From the NCBI GenBank assembly GCA_002423585.1, contig DIWS01000013.1, positions 277,651-341,650 on the forward strand: 64,000 nucleotides of DNA. Reading direction: 5' to 3'. The position numbers were made by a program, and so were the translations under genes. Shown here in pieces: positions 8,641-16,361 of this stretch (its first letter is position 1; every line of letters begins with the position of its first letter). The notes under the pieces were generated by a model that was not told the origin of the DNA, made no database searches, and worked only from the letters and a program-made list of their open reading frames with translations. The stretch comes from Actinobacteria bacterium UBA6100 (lineage in GTDB: Bacteria > Actinomycetota > Coriobacteriia > Anaerosomatales > Anaerosomataceae).

Positions 8641-10095
8641 GTGATCATCGGACTTCTCATACTGATCCCCCTCGTCGGGTGCGCCGCGGTGCTCGCGTTC
8701 CGGTCCCCGGCGGTCAGCCGCGCTCTGGCTCTGGTGTCAACATCGGTCACGGTGGTGCTGGCCGGGCTGGCTGTGCGGGCGTATCTCACCTCGGGCGCCC
8801 CGCTCACGTTCGCAGCCAGCGGCACAGTGGGCGCGTTCCTTCGGCTGTCGGCGGACGGTATCGCGCTGCCGCTCGTGGCACTCACCGCGGTGCTGAGCGT
8901 GGTCGCGGTGCTGGTGTCCTGGAACGCCGAACGCCTGAGTGCCCACCTCGCCTTGCTGCTGGCGCTGGAGGCGGCCGTGATGGCCGTGTTCCTCGCCGCG
9001 GACCTCGTGCTGTTCTACGTGGCATGGGAGGCCGTGCTCATCCCGATGTTCTTCCTGATCGGGGGATGGGGACACGAGGGCCGGCGCCTGGCCGCGATGA
9101 AGTTCTTCCTGTACACCTTCGCGGGCAGCGCCCTGATGCTGGTCGCGCTCGTCATCATGGTACTGGCGCAGGGCGGCCACCAGATGGCCCCGGCGGGCAC
9201 CGTGGCGCTCGGTTCGCGCGAGCAGCTGGTCTTCTGGCTTCTCGCCCTCGGCTTCCTGGTGAAGGTCCCCGTGTGGCCGCTGCACACGTGGCTGCCCGAT
9301 GCGCATGTGGAGGCTCCCACGGCCGGTTCGCTCATGCTCGCCGGCGTGCTGCTCAAGATGGGCGGCTACGGCGTCATGAGGCTCTGCATCCCGTACGCCC
9401 CGAATGCGTTCCTGGCGAGCGCTCCGCTTCTCGCCGTCCTCGGCGGGGTCGGCATCGTGTACGGCGCGGCCGCGGCTTTCGGTCAGAGCGACCTCAAGCG
9501 CCTGGTGGCGTACTCCTCCGTCGCTCACATGGGCTTCGTCATCCTCGGGCTGGCGAGCGGCACCGAGCTCGGCATGCAGGGAGCGATGCTGGCCATGGTG
9601 AGTCACGGTGTGGTCGCGGCGCTGTTGTTCCTGCTTGTCGGCAGCCTGTACGAGCGCGCACACACGCGTGAGATGAGCGCGTTCGGCGGCCTGGGCACAT
9701 CCATGCCGAAGTGGGCGACGGTGTTCGTCTTCGGCTGTCTGGCGAGCCTGGGCCTTCCGGGGCTCTCCGGGTTCCCGGGCGAATTCGCGGCGGTGACCGG
9801 CTCGTTCCTGCGCTTCGGCTGGCCGGTGGCGCTCGTGGGCCTCGGTGTGGTACTCGCCGGTGCATACAACCTGCGCGCGATCCGCGCCGTGGTTCATGGC
9901 GAACGCACCGCACCGGAGGGCACGGCTGAGGCGGGTGGCCATAAGCATCTGTCCGACCTTGTGCCGAGGGAGCTCATCGCCATCGCGCCGCTCGCACTGT
10001 TGATCGTCCTCCTCGGCGTGTGGCCCCGCATCGTGACCGGTCTTTCGGGGTCCTCGATCGCCGACCTTGTTGCGATTCTTGCGGGGGTGCGGTGA
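8641..10095 (+). CDS. nuoM: NADH-quinone oxidoreductase subunit M
   Basis: Antiporter-like pump subunit, 484 aa. VLFYVAWEAVLIPMFFLIG carries the helix-5 glutamate, WPLHTWLPDAHVEAPTAGS the discontinuous-helix region, and QSDLKRLVAYSSVAHMGF the helix-8 lysine. GTG start 4 nt after the nuoL stop; GTG at 8641 gives a normal N terminus (IIGLLILIPLVG). All pump residues look intact, so proton translocation is expected. Confidence 0.95.
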   Translation: MIIGLLILIPLVGCAAVLAFRSPAVSRALALVSTSVTVVLAGLAVRAYLTSGAPLTFAASGTVGAFLRLSADGIALPLVALTAVLSVVAVLVSWNAERLSAHLALLLALEAAVMAVFLAADLVLFYVAWEAVLIPMFFLIGGWGHEGRRLAAMKFFLYTFAGSALMLVALVIMVLAQGGHQMAPAGTVALGSREQLVFWLLALGFLVKVPVWPLHTWLPDAHVEAPTAGSLMLAGVLLKMGGYGVMRLCIPYAPNAFLASAPLLAVLGGVGIVYGAAAAFGQSDLKRLVAYSSVAHMGFVILGLASGTELGMQGAMLAMVSHGVVAALLFLLVGSLYERAHTREMSAFGGLGTSMPKWATVFVFGCLASLGLPGLSGFPGEFAAVTGSFLRFGWPVALVGLGVVLAGAYNLRAIRAVVHGERTAPEGTAEAGGHKHLSDLVPRELIAIAPLALLIVLLGVWPRIVTGLSGSSIADLVAILAGVR

Positions 10096-11522
10096 TGGCG
10101 ATGCAGGTACCCTTCGCGCTCCTTCTGCCCGCGGCGATCGTGCTCGCAGGACTCGTGGCGGCTCTTCTCGTTGACGCGTTCGAGCGGCGTTCGCTCGCCC
10201 TGTGGCTGCTGGTGGCGTCTTTGTCGGTGGGCTCCATCACCGCGGTGGTACTGGGTCACGGTGGGTCTGTGGTCGAGTCACCGGTGTTCATGTCCTCCGG
10301 CGGATCAGTGCTGGTCGGCGGGCTCGGGTACCTGCTCACGGCGGTCGCCATCGTCGCGGGGCACCGTCGGCTCGCGTCGCGCGCCCGCGGGGTGCCGATG
10401 GCGGCGCTCATGGCGCTCGGCGCCCTGTTCGCCGCTGCGCTCGCCGCGACACTCGACCTGCTCGTGTTCGTCGTGTCGCTCTCCGGGATGGCGGTTGTGG
10501 CCTACGCGCTCGTGGCCGGTGCCGGCACGCGTCGTGCCGAGGAGTCGGCGGTGCGCTACCTGATCCAGGGCATGATCGCGAGCGCCCTCACCATCATGGG
10601 TGTCGCGTACCTGCTCGGCGTGGGGTCGGGCCTGACGGGCTACGGAACGGTGCTCTCAGGTGCGGAGGTGGGAGAGGGCCGCGTGGTGCTCATGGCTCTG
10701 GGGCTGGTGACGGCCGCGCTCGCGTTCAAGGTGGGTGCGTTCCCGTTCCACTCGTGGGTGCCCGATGCGTACGAGACCGCCGATCCCCCCGTGGCGGCAT
10801 ACCTGGGCGCGGTGCCCAAGATGGCCGGAGTGGTCGCTCTCACCGTCATCACGCGCGTGTCGCTCTTTGAAGCGGCGGATCCTGAGGCGACCGCGGCCGT
10901 GCTGACGGTGCTCGCGGTGGGCTCACTCGTCTTCGGAGCGTTCGGGATGGTGCGCCAACGTTCGGTGGGGCGGATGCTGGGATACTCGGCGATCGCGCAG
11001 GTAGGCTACGCGCTCGCAGCTCTCGCGGCAGGATCCGGCGGGGTGGACGCCGCTGTCGTGCATATCGCCATGTACGCGCTCGCGGCATGCGCGGCATTCG
11101 TGGGGCTCGAGGCGGTCCTGAGCGTTCGTCCGGAGTGGGACGGCTCGCTTGAAGGTCTCAAGGGGCTCTCGCGTCAGGCGCCCGTGCTCGCCGCGTCTCT
11201 CGCCGTGGTGATGCTGTCGCTGACGGGCGTTCCGCTGCTCGCCGGGTTCTGGGGCAAGTATGCGGTGCTCATCGCCGCAGTGGAGGCGGACCTGGTGTGG
11301 CTCGCCGTTCTCGCGGGTGTCGCTGCGGTCGTGTCCTTTGGCGGGTACGGGTCTGTCGTGCGGTCCCTCTACTTCGACGAGGCCCCCGAGACGCCGGTCG
11401 AACGACGCTCCGGCGGTCTGTCCGCGTGGGTGGTGGGCGTGCTCGCGATCGCCCTCATCGTGCTCGGGATCCTCCCGCTTCTCAGTGGTCTGGACCCCTT
11501 CTTCGCGGCGCTGGGTCTGTAG
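10095..11522 (+). CDS. nuoN: NADH-quinone oxidoreductase subunit N
   Basis: Third antiporter-like subunit and last gene of the operon, 475 aa. The conserved stretch KVGAFPFHSWVPDAYETADPPVAAYLGAVPK and the GRMLGYSAIAQVGY helix are present. ATG overlaps the nuoM stop by one base; a GTG one codon earlier is possible. The final residues SGLDPFFAALGL are a typical hydrophobic tail. The next genes are separated by about 220 nt, marking the operon end. Confidence 0.94.
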   Translation: MAMQVPFALLLPAAIVLAGLVAALLVDAFERRSLALWLLVASLSVGSITAVVLGHGGSVVESPVFMSSGGSVLVGGLGYLLTAVAIVAGHRRLASRARGVPMAALMALGALFAAALAATLDLLVFVVSLSGMAVVAYALVAGAGTRRAEESAVRYLIQGMIASALTIMGVAYLLGVGSGLTGYGTVLSGAEVGEGRVVLMALGLVTAALAFKVGAFPFHSWVPDAYETADPPVAAYLGAVPKMAGVVALTVITRVSLFEAADPEATAAVLTVLAVGSLVFGAFGMVRQRSVGRMLGYSAIAQVGYALAALAAGSGGVDAAVVHIAMYALAACAAFVGLEAVLSVRPEWDGSLEGLKGLSRQAPVLAASLAVVMLSLTGVPLLAGFWGKYAVLIAAVEADLVWLAVLAGVAAVVSFGGYGSVVRSLYFDEAPETPVERRSGGLSAWVVGVLAIALIVLGILPLLSGLDPFFAALGL

Positions 11523-11578
11523 TCGCCAGGCGGCCTGAACTGCTCTTCTCGACCGGCTGCTTGTGAACAGATTCACGG

Positions 11579-11607
11579 TTGCATGAAGTATGCTTGTCTT
11601 GTATAAT
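11579..11607 (+). promoter_or_regulatory. Strong sigma-A-type promoter downstream of nuoN
   Basis: TTGCAT and a perfect TATAAT are separated by exactly 17 bp. This is the best-matching promoter in the window, yet transcription from it would meet an intrinsic terminator about 65 nt later. That geometry suggests a short RNA or an attenuated leader and not a normal mRNA promoter. Confidence 0.5.
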
Positions 11608-11613
11608 CCGTCA

Positions 11614-11680
11614 CAGAGTTGCTTCGGCAACCCCTTACCCCTGAGCCTCAAGGTGCCGGCCTTGAGGCTCTCCCTTTTGT
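11614..11680 (+). ncRNA. Candidate small RNA or attenuated leader, about 67 nt
   Basis: Between the TATAAT promoter and the terminator there are two hairpins and no usable reading frame. The first is GTTGC-TTCG-GCAAC (11618-11631), a UUCG tetraloop. The second is the terminator stem itself. C-rich single strands (CCCCTTACCCCT) lie between them, a feature of some sRNAs that pair with Shine-Dalgarno sequences. The family is unknown. It could instead be the leader of the FlgM-like gene. Confidence 0.35.
11643..11678 (+). terminator. Rho-independent terminator
   Basis: A perfect 11-bp stem (GAGCCTCAAGG pairing with CCTTGAGGCTC) has a 6-nt loop and is followed by TCCCTTTT. It can end both nuo read-through and the short transcript started at the TATAAT promoter. 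Confidence 0.7.
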
Positions 11681-11729
11681 GCGGGTCGTCACGCGGGTAC
11701 CCGCCTGTCACTGTGCACACTTCAGGCGT

Positions 11730-11756
11730 TAAGGGTCAATCGTGGTGTGCCGATAA
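11730..11756 (+). promoter_or_regulatory. Sigma-28 (FliA/WhiG)-type promoter
   Basis: TAAG, 15 bp, then an exact GCCGATAA. The FliA/WhiG consensus is TAAA-N15-GCCGATAA, so only one base differs. It lies immediately before a FlgM-like anti-sigma gene, the classic target of such feedback. A GTG start sometimes possible at 11747 would fall inside the -10 element, which argues for the later ATG. Confidence 0.55.
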
Positions 11757-11767
11757 CACCTCTTGAG

Positions 11768-12028
11768 ATGATGATTTCAGACGAGCAGGTGCGGCGAGCG
11801 GTCGACTACCTGCGTACCTCAGATGCATATGTGCAGCCGGCAAGGCGCATGACGGATCCGCGAGCCATCGAGCTGGTGGACAGGGTCGTCGAGGCACTTC
11901 GTGAACTGCCGGACGTTCGCGACGACCGGGTTGAGCACGCCCGGCTGTTGGTGGGCGACGCGCTTCCGTCCTCGGCGGAACTGGCGACCAAACTCATCGG
12001 CCGCGTGGTATCCGACGCGATCCGCTAA
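11768..12028 (+). CDS. FlgM-like anti-sigma factor (putative)
   Basis: An 86-aa protein from the ATG at 11768. The C-terminal half has the FlgM pattern: DDRVEHARLLVGDALPSSAEL followed by ATKLIGRVVSDAIR, like the RVe-lr-I-sG-Y-vd-e-iA-kli region that binds sigma-28. The N-terminal half is poorly conserved, which is also true of FlgM. The sigma-28-type promoter just upstream supports the call. With that promoter the mRNA would start about 5 nt before the ATG, so it may be translated leaderless. No flagellar gene is in the window, and the target might be another group-3 sigma factor. Confidence 0.5.
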   Translation: MMISDEQVRRAVDYLRTSDAYVQPARRMTDPRAIELVDRVVEALRELPDVRDDRVEHARLLVGDALPSSAELATKLIGRVVSDAIR

Positions 12029-12049
12029 GACGGCGTTGATGCGGGGTTG

Positions 12050-12084
12050 GCGCGGGCTTCCCTCAAGAGGGGGCCCGCGCTTCT
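12050..12084 (+). terminator. Rho-independent terminator after the FlgM-like gene
   Basis: GCGCGGGC pairs with GCCCGCGC and, inside that, CCCTC pairs with GAGGG across an AA loop; TTCT follows. The very GC-rich stem with a short U-run is typical of terminators in this genome. Confidence 0.65.
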
Positions 12085-12161
12085 GCTAGGATTGGGCGTG
12101 CGCTCTGAGCGTTGGCACGCGCATCTGCCGCCACACATCCTTCCGCACGAGAGGGGCCGGG

Positions 12162-13832
12162 ATGGCTTACACGAGGGACAGGCTCGGGGAACTGCTCCTG
12201 CGTGAAGCGGTGATCACCGATGAGCAGCTGGCCGAAGCGCTCGCCGTCCAGGCCGAGCACGGGGGCAAGCTCGGTCAGATCCTGGTGGGGAGCGGGGCAG
12301 CCGACGAGGAGTCCATCGCGCGGATGCTCGCCGAGCAGAAGGGTATCGAGTTCATCAGCCTCCCGATGTTCCCGATCGACCGCGAGGCCGCCTCCCTCAT
12401 CCCCGCGCGTATGGCGAAGCGCTCGTCGATCATACCTATCGGATTCCGCGACGGCAGTCTTGTTCTCGCGATGGCCGATCCGCTCGACGTGGAGGCCATA
12501 GACGACGTGCGCCTCCGCACGGGCCGCAGCGTGACCCCCGTTGTGGCCACCGGGGCGCAGATCGACTACGCCATCGAGAAGTTCATCACTTCGGCGGACG
12601 CGTTCGAAGGCCTCGCGGTGGCCGTGGAAGACGAGGACACCGAAGAGCTCGTCGTCGTCGGCGACGAGGACGTCCCCATCGTCCGCCTGGTGAACCAACT
12701 CATCCGTGAGGCGGTGCTCGACCAGGCCAGCGACATCCACATCGAGCCGGGAGCACACGGGGTGCGCGTACGATTCCGCGTGGACGGCGTGCTCCATGAG
12801 GTCATGACAGCGCCGAACTCGGCACGGGCCGGGCTGATCAGCCGCGTGAAGGTGATGGCCGAGATGGACATCGCCGAGCGACGTCGGCCGCAGGACGGCC
12901 GCATCGGCCTTGTGGTGAACGATCACCCCGTGGACATGCGTGTGGCCGCGCTGCCTACGCCGTTCGGCGAGAACCTCGTGATACGCATCCTGAACCACGA
13001 GGCCAACCAGCAGACGCTGGGTGATCTGGGCATGTGTGACGACCATCTGGCGCTGATGGAGCGCTTCCTCTCGCGCAGCTACGGCGAGATCCTCATCTCG
13101 GGTCCCACCGGTTCGGGCAAGTCGACCTCGCTGTATGCGGCACTGATGCGCCTCAATCAACCCACGCGCAAGATCATCACGATCGAGGACCCGATCGAGT
13201 ACCAGATCAGCGGCATCACGCAGATGGCGGTCAATACCGGCATCGGCCTCACGTTCGCGAACCTGTTGCGCACTGTGCTGCGATCCGACCCCGATGTGGT
13301 GATGGTGGGCGAGATCCGCGACGCCGAGACGGCGCAGATCGCCACGCGCGCCGCGCTCACCGGCCACCTCGTGCTCTCGTCGATCCACACCAACGACGCG
13401 CCGTCGGCGCTCACCCGGCTCTCGGACATGGAGGTAGCTCCGTTCGTGGCCTCGAGTGCGCTGATCGGCGTGGTGGCGCAGCGGCTCGTGCGCCGGCTAT
13501 GCCCGTCGTGCAAGGAGTCGGTCCGGTTGACCAAGGCGATGCTGACCGACCGCGGCTTTGCAGCCGACGAGCTCAAGGCGCGCACCGTCGCCGTCAAGCA
13601 CGACGGCGGCTGCGACGAGTGTCACGGCACGGGGTTCCGTGGTCGTACGGGCGTGTTCGAGATCATGCCGATGGATGACGAGCTCGAGCGGCTGTTCCTT
13701 GCCGAGGCGCCGTCGGAGGCGCTGCGCACGGCCGCGCTCGCGGCGGGAATGAAGACCTTGCGGGCTGATGCGCTCGACAAGGTGGCCGCAGGCGTCACCA
13801 GCCTCGACGAGGTCGCCCGCGTGGTCCTGTAG
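12162..13832 (+). CDS. pilB: Type IV pilus/type II secretion assembly ATPase, PilB/GspE family
   Basis: A 556-aa cytoplasmic hexameric ATPase that powers pilin extension. Residues 1-140 are the MshEN/GspE-N domain. The catalytic half has Walker A GPTGSGKS at 314-321, an Asp box around IEDPIEY, Walker B DPDVVMVGEIRD at 376-387, the His box, and a four-cysteine zinc site (C447, C450, C484, C487). It stands alone, with no pilC, pilT or prepilin gene next to it; deoB follows 25 nt later. A role in type IV pili is most likely, and secretion or competence are alternatives. Confidence 0.85.
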   Translation: MAYTRDRLGELLLREAVITDEQLAEALAVQAEHGGKLGQILVGSGAADEESIARMLAEQKGIEFISLPMFPIDREAASLIPARMAKRSSIIPIGFRDGSLVLAMADPLDVEAIDDVRLRTGRSVTPVVATGAQIDYAIEKFITSADAFEGLAVAVEDEDTEELVVVGDEDVPIVRLVNQLIREAVLDQASDIHIEPGAHGVRVRFRVDGVLHEVMTAPNSARAGLISRVKVMAEMDIAERRRPQDGRIGLVVNDHPVDMRVAALPTPFGENLVIRILNHEANQQTLGDLGMCDDHLALMERFLSRSYGEILISGPTGSGKSTSLYAALMRLNQPTRKIITIEDPIEYQISGITQMAVNTGIGLTFANLLRTVLRSDPDVVMVGEIRDAETAQIATRAALTGHLVLSSIHTNDAPSALTRLSDMEVAPFVASSALIGVVAQRLVRRLCPSCKESVRLTKAMLTDRGFAADELKARTVAVKHDGGCDECHGTGFRGRTGVFEIMPMDDELERLFLAEAPSEALRTAALAAGMKTLRADALDKVAAGVTSLDEVARVVL

Positions 13833-13856
13833 TCCGCCGGGGACAGGAGAGCACAC

Positions 13857-15062
13857 GTGAGTGCCACCAGACGCGCTTCGCGCGCGATCGTGCTCGTGCT
13901 CGACAGTGTCGGCGCCGGAGAGCTGCCGGATGCCGCCGAGTACGGCGATGAAGGCTCGAACACGCTCAGCAACACCTCGCGGGCCGTCGGCGGGCTTGAT
14001 ATGCCCGTCCTGGGTGCGATGGGCCTCGGGAACATCACGCCGATCGAGGGCGTGCCGCCCGTGGACCGTCCCCTGGCGTCCTGGGGCAAGTCGGCCGAGC
14101 GCTCGGCCGGCAAGGACACCACCACCGGTCACTGGGAGATGATGGGGGTCGTCCTCGAGCGGCCGTTCCCCACCTACCCCCAGGGCTTTCCCGTCCCGGT
14201 CATCGAGGAGTTCTGCCGGCTGACCGGTTACGAGGGTGTGCTGGGCAACACGGTCGCGAGCGGCACGGTGATCATCAACGAGCTCGGTGACGAGCACATG
14301 GCCACCGGGCTGCCGATCGTCTACACGTCGGCCGACTCCGTGTTCCAGATCGCCGCGCACGAGGAGCGTTTCGGGCTGGACAACCTCTACGAGGCGTGTG
14401 AGATCGCGAGGAAGATGCTCTCCGGCGAGCACTGCGTGGGTCGGGTGATCGCGCGCCCGTTCGTGGGCCCCGATGAGAACGGGGTGTATCAGCGGACGCA
14501 CCGCAGGCGCGACTACGCCGTGAAGCCCTTCGAACCCACGGTTCTCGACCTGTTGCAGGAGGGCGGCGTGCCGGTCTTCGGCGTCGGGAAGATCGGCGAC
14601 ATCTTCGCGTGGCAGGCGATCACCTCATCACCCCACGTGACCGACAACATGGACGGGTTCGACCATCTGTTAGCCGAGGTCCGCCGCCCCGAGCAGGGCT
14701 TCGTCTTCTGCAATCTCGTCGACTTCGACATGCTCTGGGGGCATCGCAACGATGCGGAGTCCTACGCGCGCGGGCTCGAGGCGGTCGATCGCCGGATGCC
14801 GGAGCTGCTGGATGCGATGATCGACGGCGACCTGCTCATCATCACCGCCGACCATGGCTGCGACCCCACCACGGCGTGGTCGACCGACCACAGCCGCGAA
14901 TACACGCCGTTGATCGCCAAGATCAAGGGCATCGATGTGGGGGCGGCCCTCGGCACGCGGAAGACCTTCGGCGATATCGGTGAGACGGTGCTGCACTTCT
15001 ACGGTCTCAGGGACCGATGCGGGCGCGGGGACTCGTTCCTCAAGGAGGTGCGTGACGCGTGA
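13857..15062 (+). CDS. deoB: Phosphopentomutase
   Basis: Interconverts ribose- or deoxyribose-1-phosphate and the 5-phosphate in nucleoside breakdown. The 401-aa alkaline-phosphatase-superfamily fold shows the metal Asp in LVLDSVGAGELPDA, the nucleophile loop KDTTTGHWEMMG, and the C-terminal metal site TADHGCDPTTAWSTDHSRE. GTG start with ACAGGAGA upstream. It overlaps deoA by 4 nt, so phosphorolysis and mutase steps are produced together. Confidence 0.93.
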   Translation: MSATRRASRAIVLVLDSVGAGELPDAAEYGDEGSNTLSNTSRAVGGLDMPVLGAMGLGNITPIEGVPPVDRPLASWGKSAERSAGKDTTTGHWEMMGVVLERPFPTYPQGFPVPVIEEFCRLTGYEGVLGNTVASGTVIINELGDEHMATGLPIVYTSADSVFQIAAHEERFGLDNLYEACEIARKMLSGEHCVGRVIARPFVGPDENGVYQRTHRRRDYAVKPFEPTVLDLLQEGGVPVFGVGKIGDIFAWQAITSSPHVTDNMDGFDHLLAEVRRPEQGFVFCNLVDFDMLWGHRNDAESYARGLEAVDRRMPELLDAMIDGDLLIITADHGCDPTTAWSTDHSREYTPLIAKIKGIDVGAALGTRKTFGDIGETVLHFYGLRDRCGRGDSFLKEVRDA

Positions 15063-16360
15063 GGTCGATCGAGGAGCTGATCGAGGTCAAGCGCGACGGA
15101 GGGGTCCACACGACCGAGGAACTCAAGCGGCTGGTGGACGCGTTCGTCTCGGGCGAGATGCCCGACTACCAGATGGCGGCGTGGCTGATGGCGGCGTTCA
15201 TCCGCGGGCTCGACAGCACCGAGACCGCCGCACTCACCGAGGCGATGGCGCGCTCGGGCGAGATGGTGGACCTGTCGAGCATCCCGGGCATCAAAGTGGA
15301 CAAGCACTCCACCGGCGGTGTGGGAGACACCACCACGCTCGTTCTGGCGCCGCTGGTGGCGAGTTGCGGCGTACCGGTGGCCAAGATGAGCGGGCGCGGC
15401 CTCGGCTTCACCGGCGGAACGCTCGACAAGCTCGAGTCGATCCCCGGCTTCAGCGTCACGCTCGACCCGGAGCAGTTCCTCGCGCAGGTGCGCGACGTGG
15501 GCTGCGCCGTGATCGGCCAGAGCCCGGATGTGGATCCCGCCGACAAGAAGATGTACGCACTGCGCGATGTGACCGCCACCGTGCCGTCGATGCCGCTCAT
15601 CGTGGGATCGATCATCAGCAAGAAGGTCGCGGGCGGCGCCGATGCGATCGTGCTCGATGTGAAGGTGGGTTCCGGCGCGTTCATGAAGACCGAGCACGAT
15701 GCGCGTGCGCTTGCGACTGAACTCACGCGCGTGGGCGAGCTGCTCGGCCGGAAGGTCGTGGCGGTGTTGACCGACATGAACCAGCCGCTCGGATGCGCCG
15801 TCGGCAACGCACTCGAGGTCCGCGAGGCGATCCTCACGCTTCGCGGCGAGGGCCCCGCCGATCTCACCGAGTTGTGCCTGGTGCTCGGAGCCAAGATGCT
15901 GGTCCTCGGCGGTCGGGCGGGGAACGAGGCCGAGGCACGGGAGCTGCTCCTTCGGAGCATAGGCGACGGGCACGCCATCGAGACGTTCAGGAGATGGGTG
16001 GCGGCACAAGGTGGCGATCCTGCGGTGGCCGACGACCTCACGCTGCTGCCCACGGGCGCGCATATACGCGTCGTGACAGCTCCGCGAGGAGGATGGGTGA
16101 CCGGCTTCGACGCCGAGGGCGTGGGACGCGCGGTCATGGAACTCGGCGCGGGTCGCGCCCATCAGGAGGATGAGGTGGATCCCGGCGCCGGACTGGAATT
16201 GAGTGTGAAGACCGGCGACCGTGTGGAGGATGGAGACGTCCTCGGCACGCTCTACACCAACGATGCGTCTCGTCTCGACGAGGCCGAGGAGCGGCTGCGC
16301 GAGGCGGTGCACCTCGGCGATACCCCTTGCGAGGCGCCACCGCTCTTCCTTGAGGCATGA
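15059..16360 (+). CDS. deoA: Pyrimidine-nucleoside (thymidine) phosphorylase
   Basis: Releases pyrimidine bases from nucleosides, yielding the pentose-1-phosphate used by the preceding mutase. The 433-aa sequence has the signature KVDKHSTGGVGDTTTL in the phosphate-binding region, KMSGRGLGFTGGTLDKLE, and a C-terminal lipoyl-like domain. GTG start inside the deoB stop. Family members differ in thymidine versus uridine preference, and that cannot be decided here. Confidence 0.92.
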   Translation: MRSIEELIEVKRDGGVHTTEELKRLVDAFVSGEMPDYQMAAWLMAAFIRGLDSTETAALTEAMARSGEMVDLSSIPGIKVDKHSTGGVGDTTTLVLAPLVASCGVPVAKMSGRGLGFTGGTLDKLESIPGFSVTLDPEQFLAQVRDVGCAVIGQSPDVDPADKKMYALRDVTATVPSMPLIVGSIISKKVAGGADAIVLDVKVGSGAFMKTEHDARALATELTRVGELLGRKVVAVLTDMNQPLGCAVGNALEVREAILTLRGEGPADLTELCLVLGAKMLVLGGRAGNEAEARELLLRSIGDGHAIETFRRWVAAQGGDPAVADDLTLLPTGAHIRVVTAPRGGWVTGFDAEGVGRAVMELGAGRAHQEDEVDPGAGLELSVKTGDRVEDGDVLGTLYTNDASRLDEAEERLREAVHLGDTPCEAPPLFLEA

Positions 16361-16361
16361 C

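Noticed and set aside
11747..11767. GTG start giving seven extra residues on the FlgM-like protein
   Set aside because: This codon would lie within the sigma-28-type -10 element, so a transcript from that promoter would not contain it.
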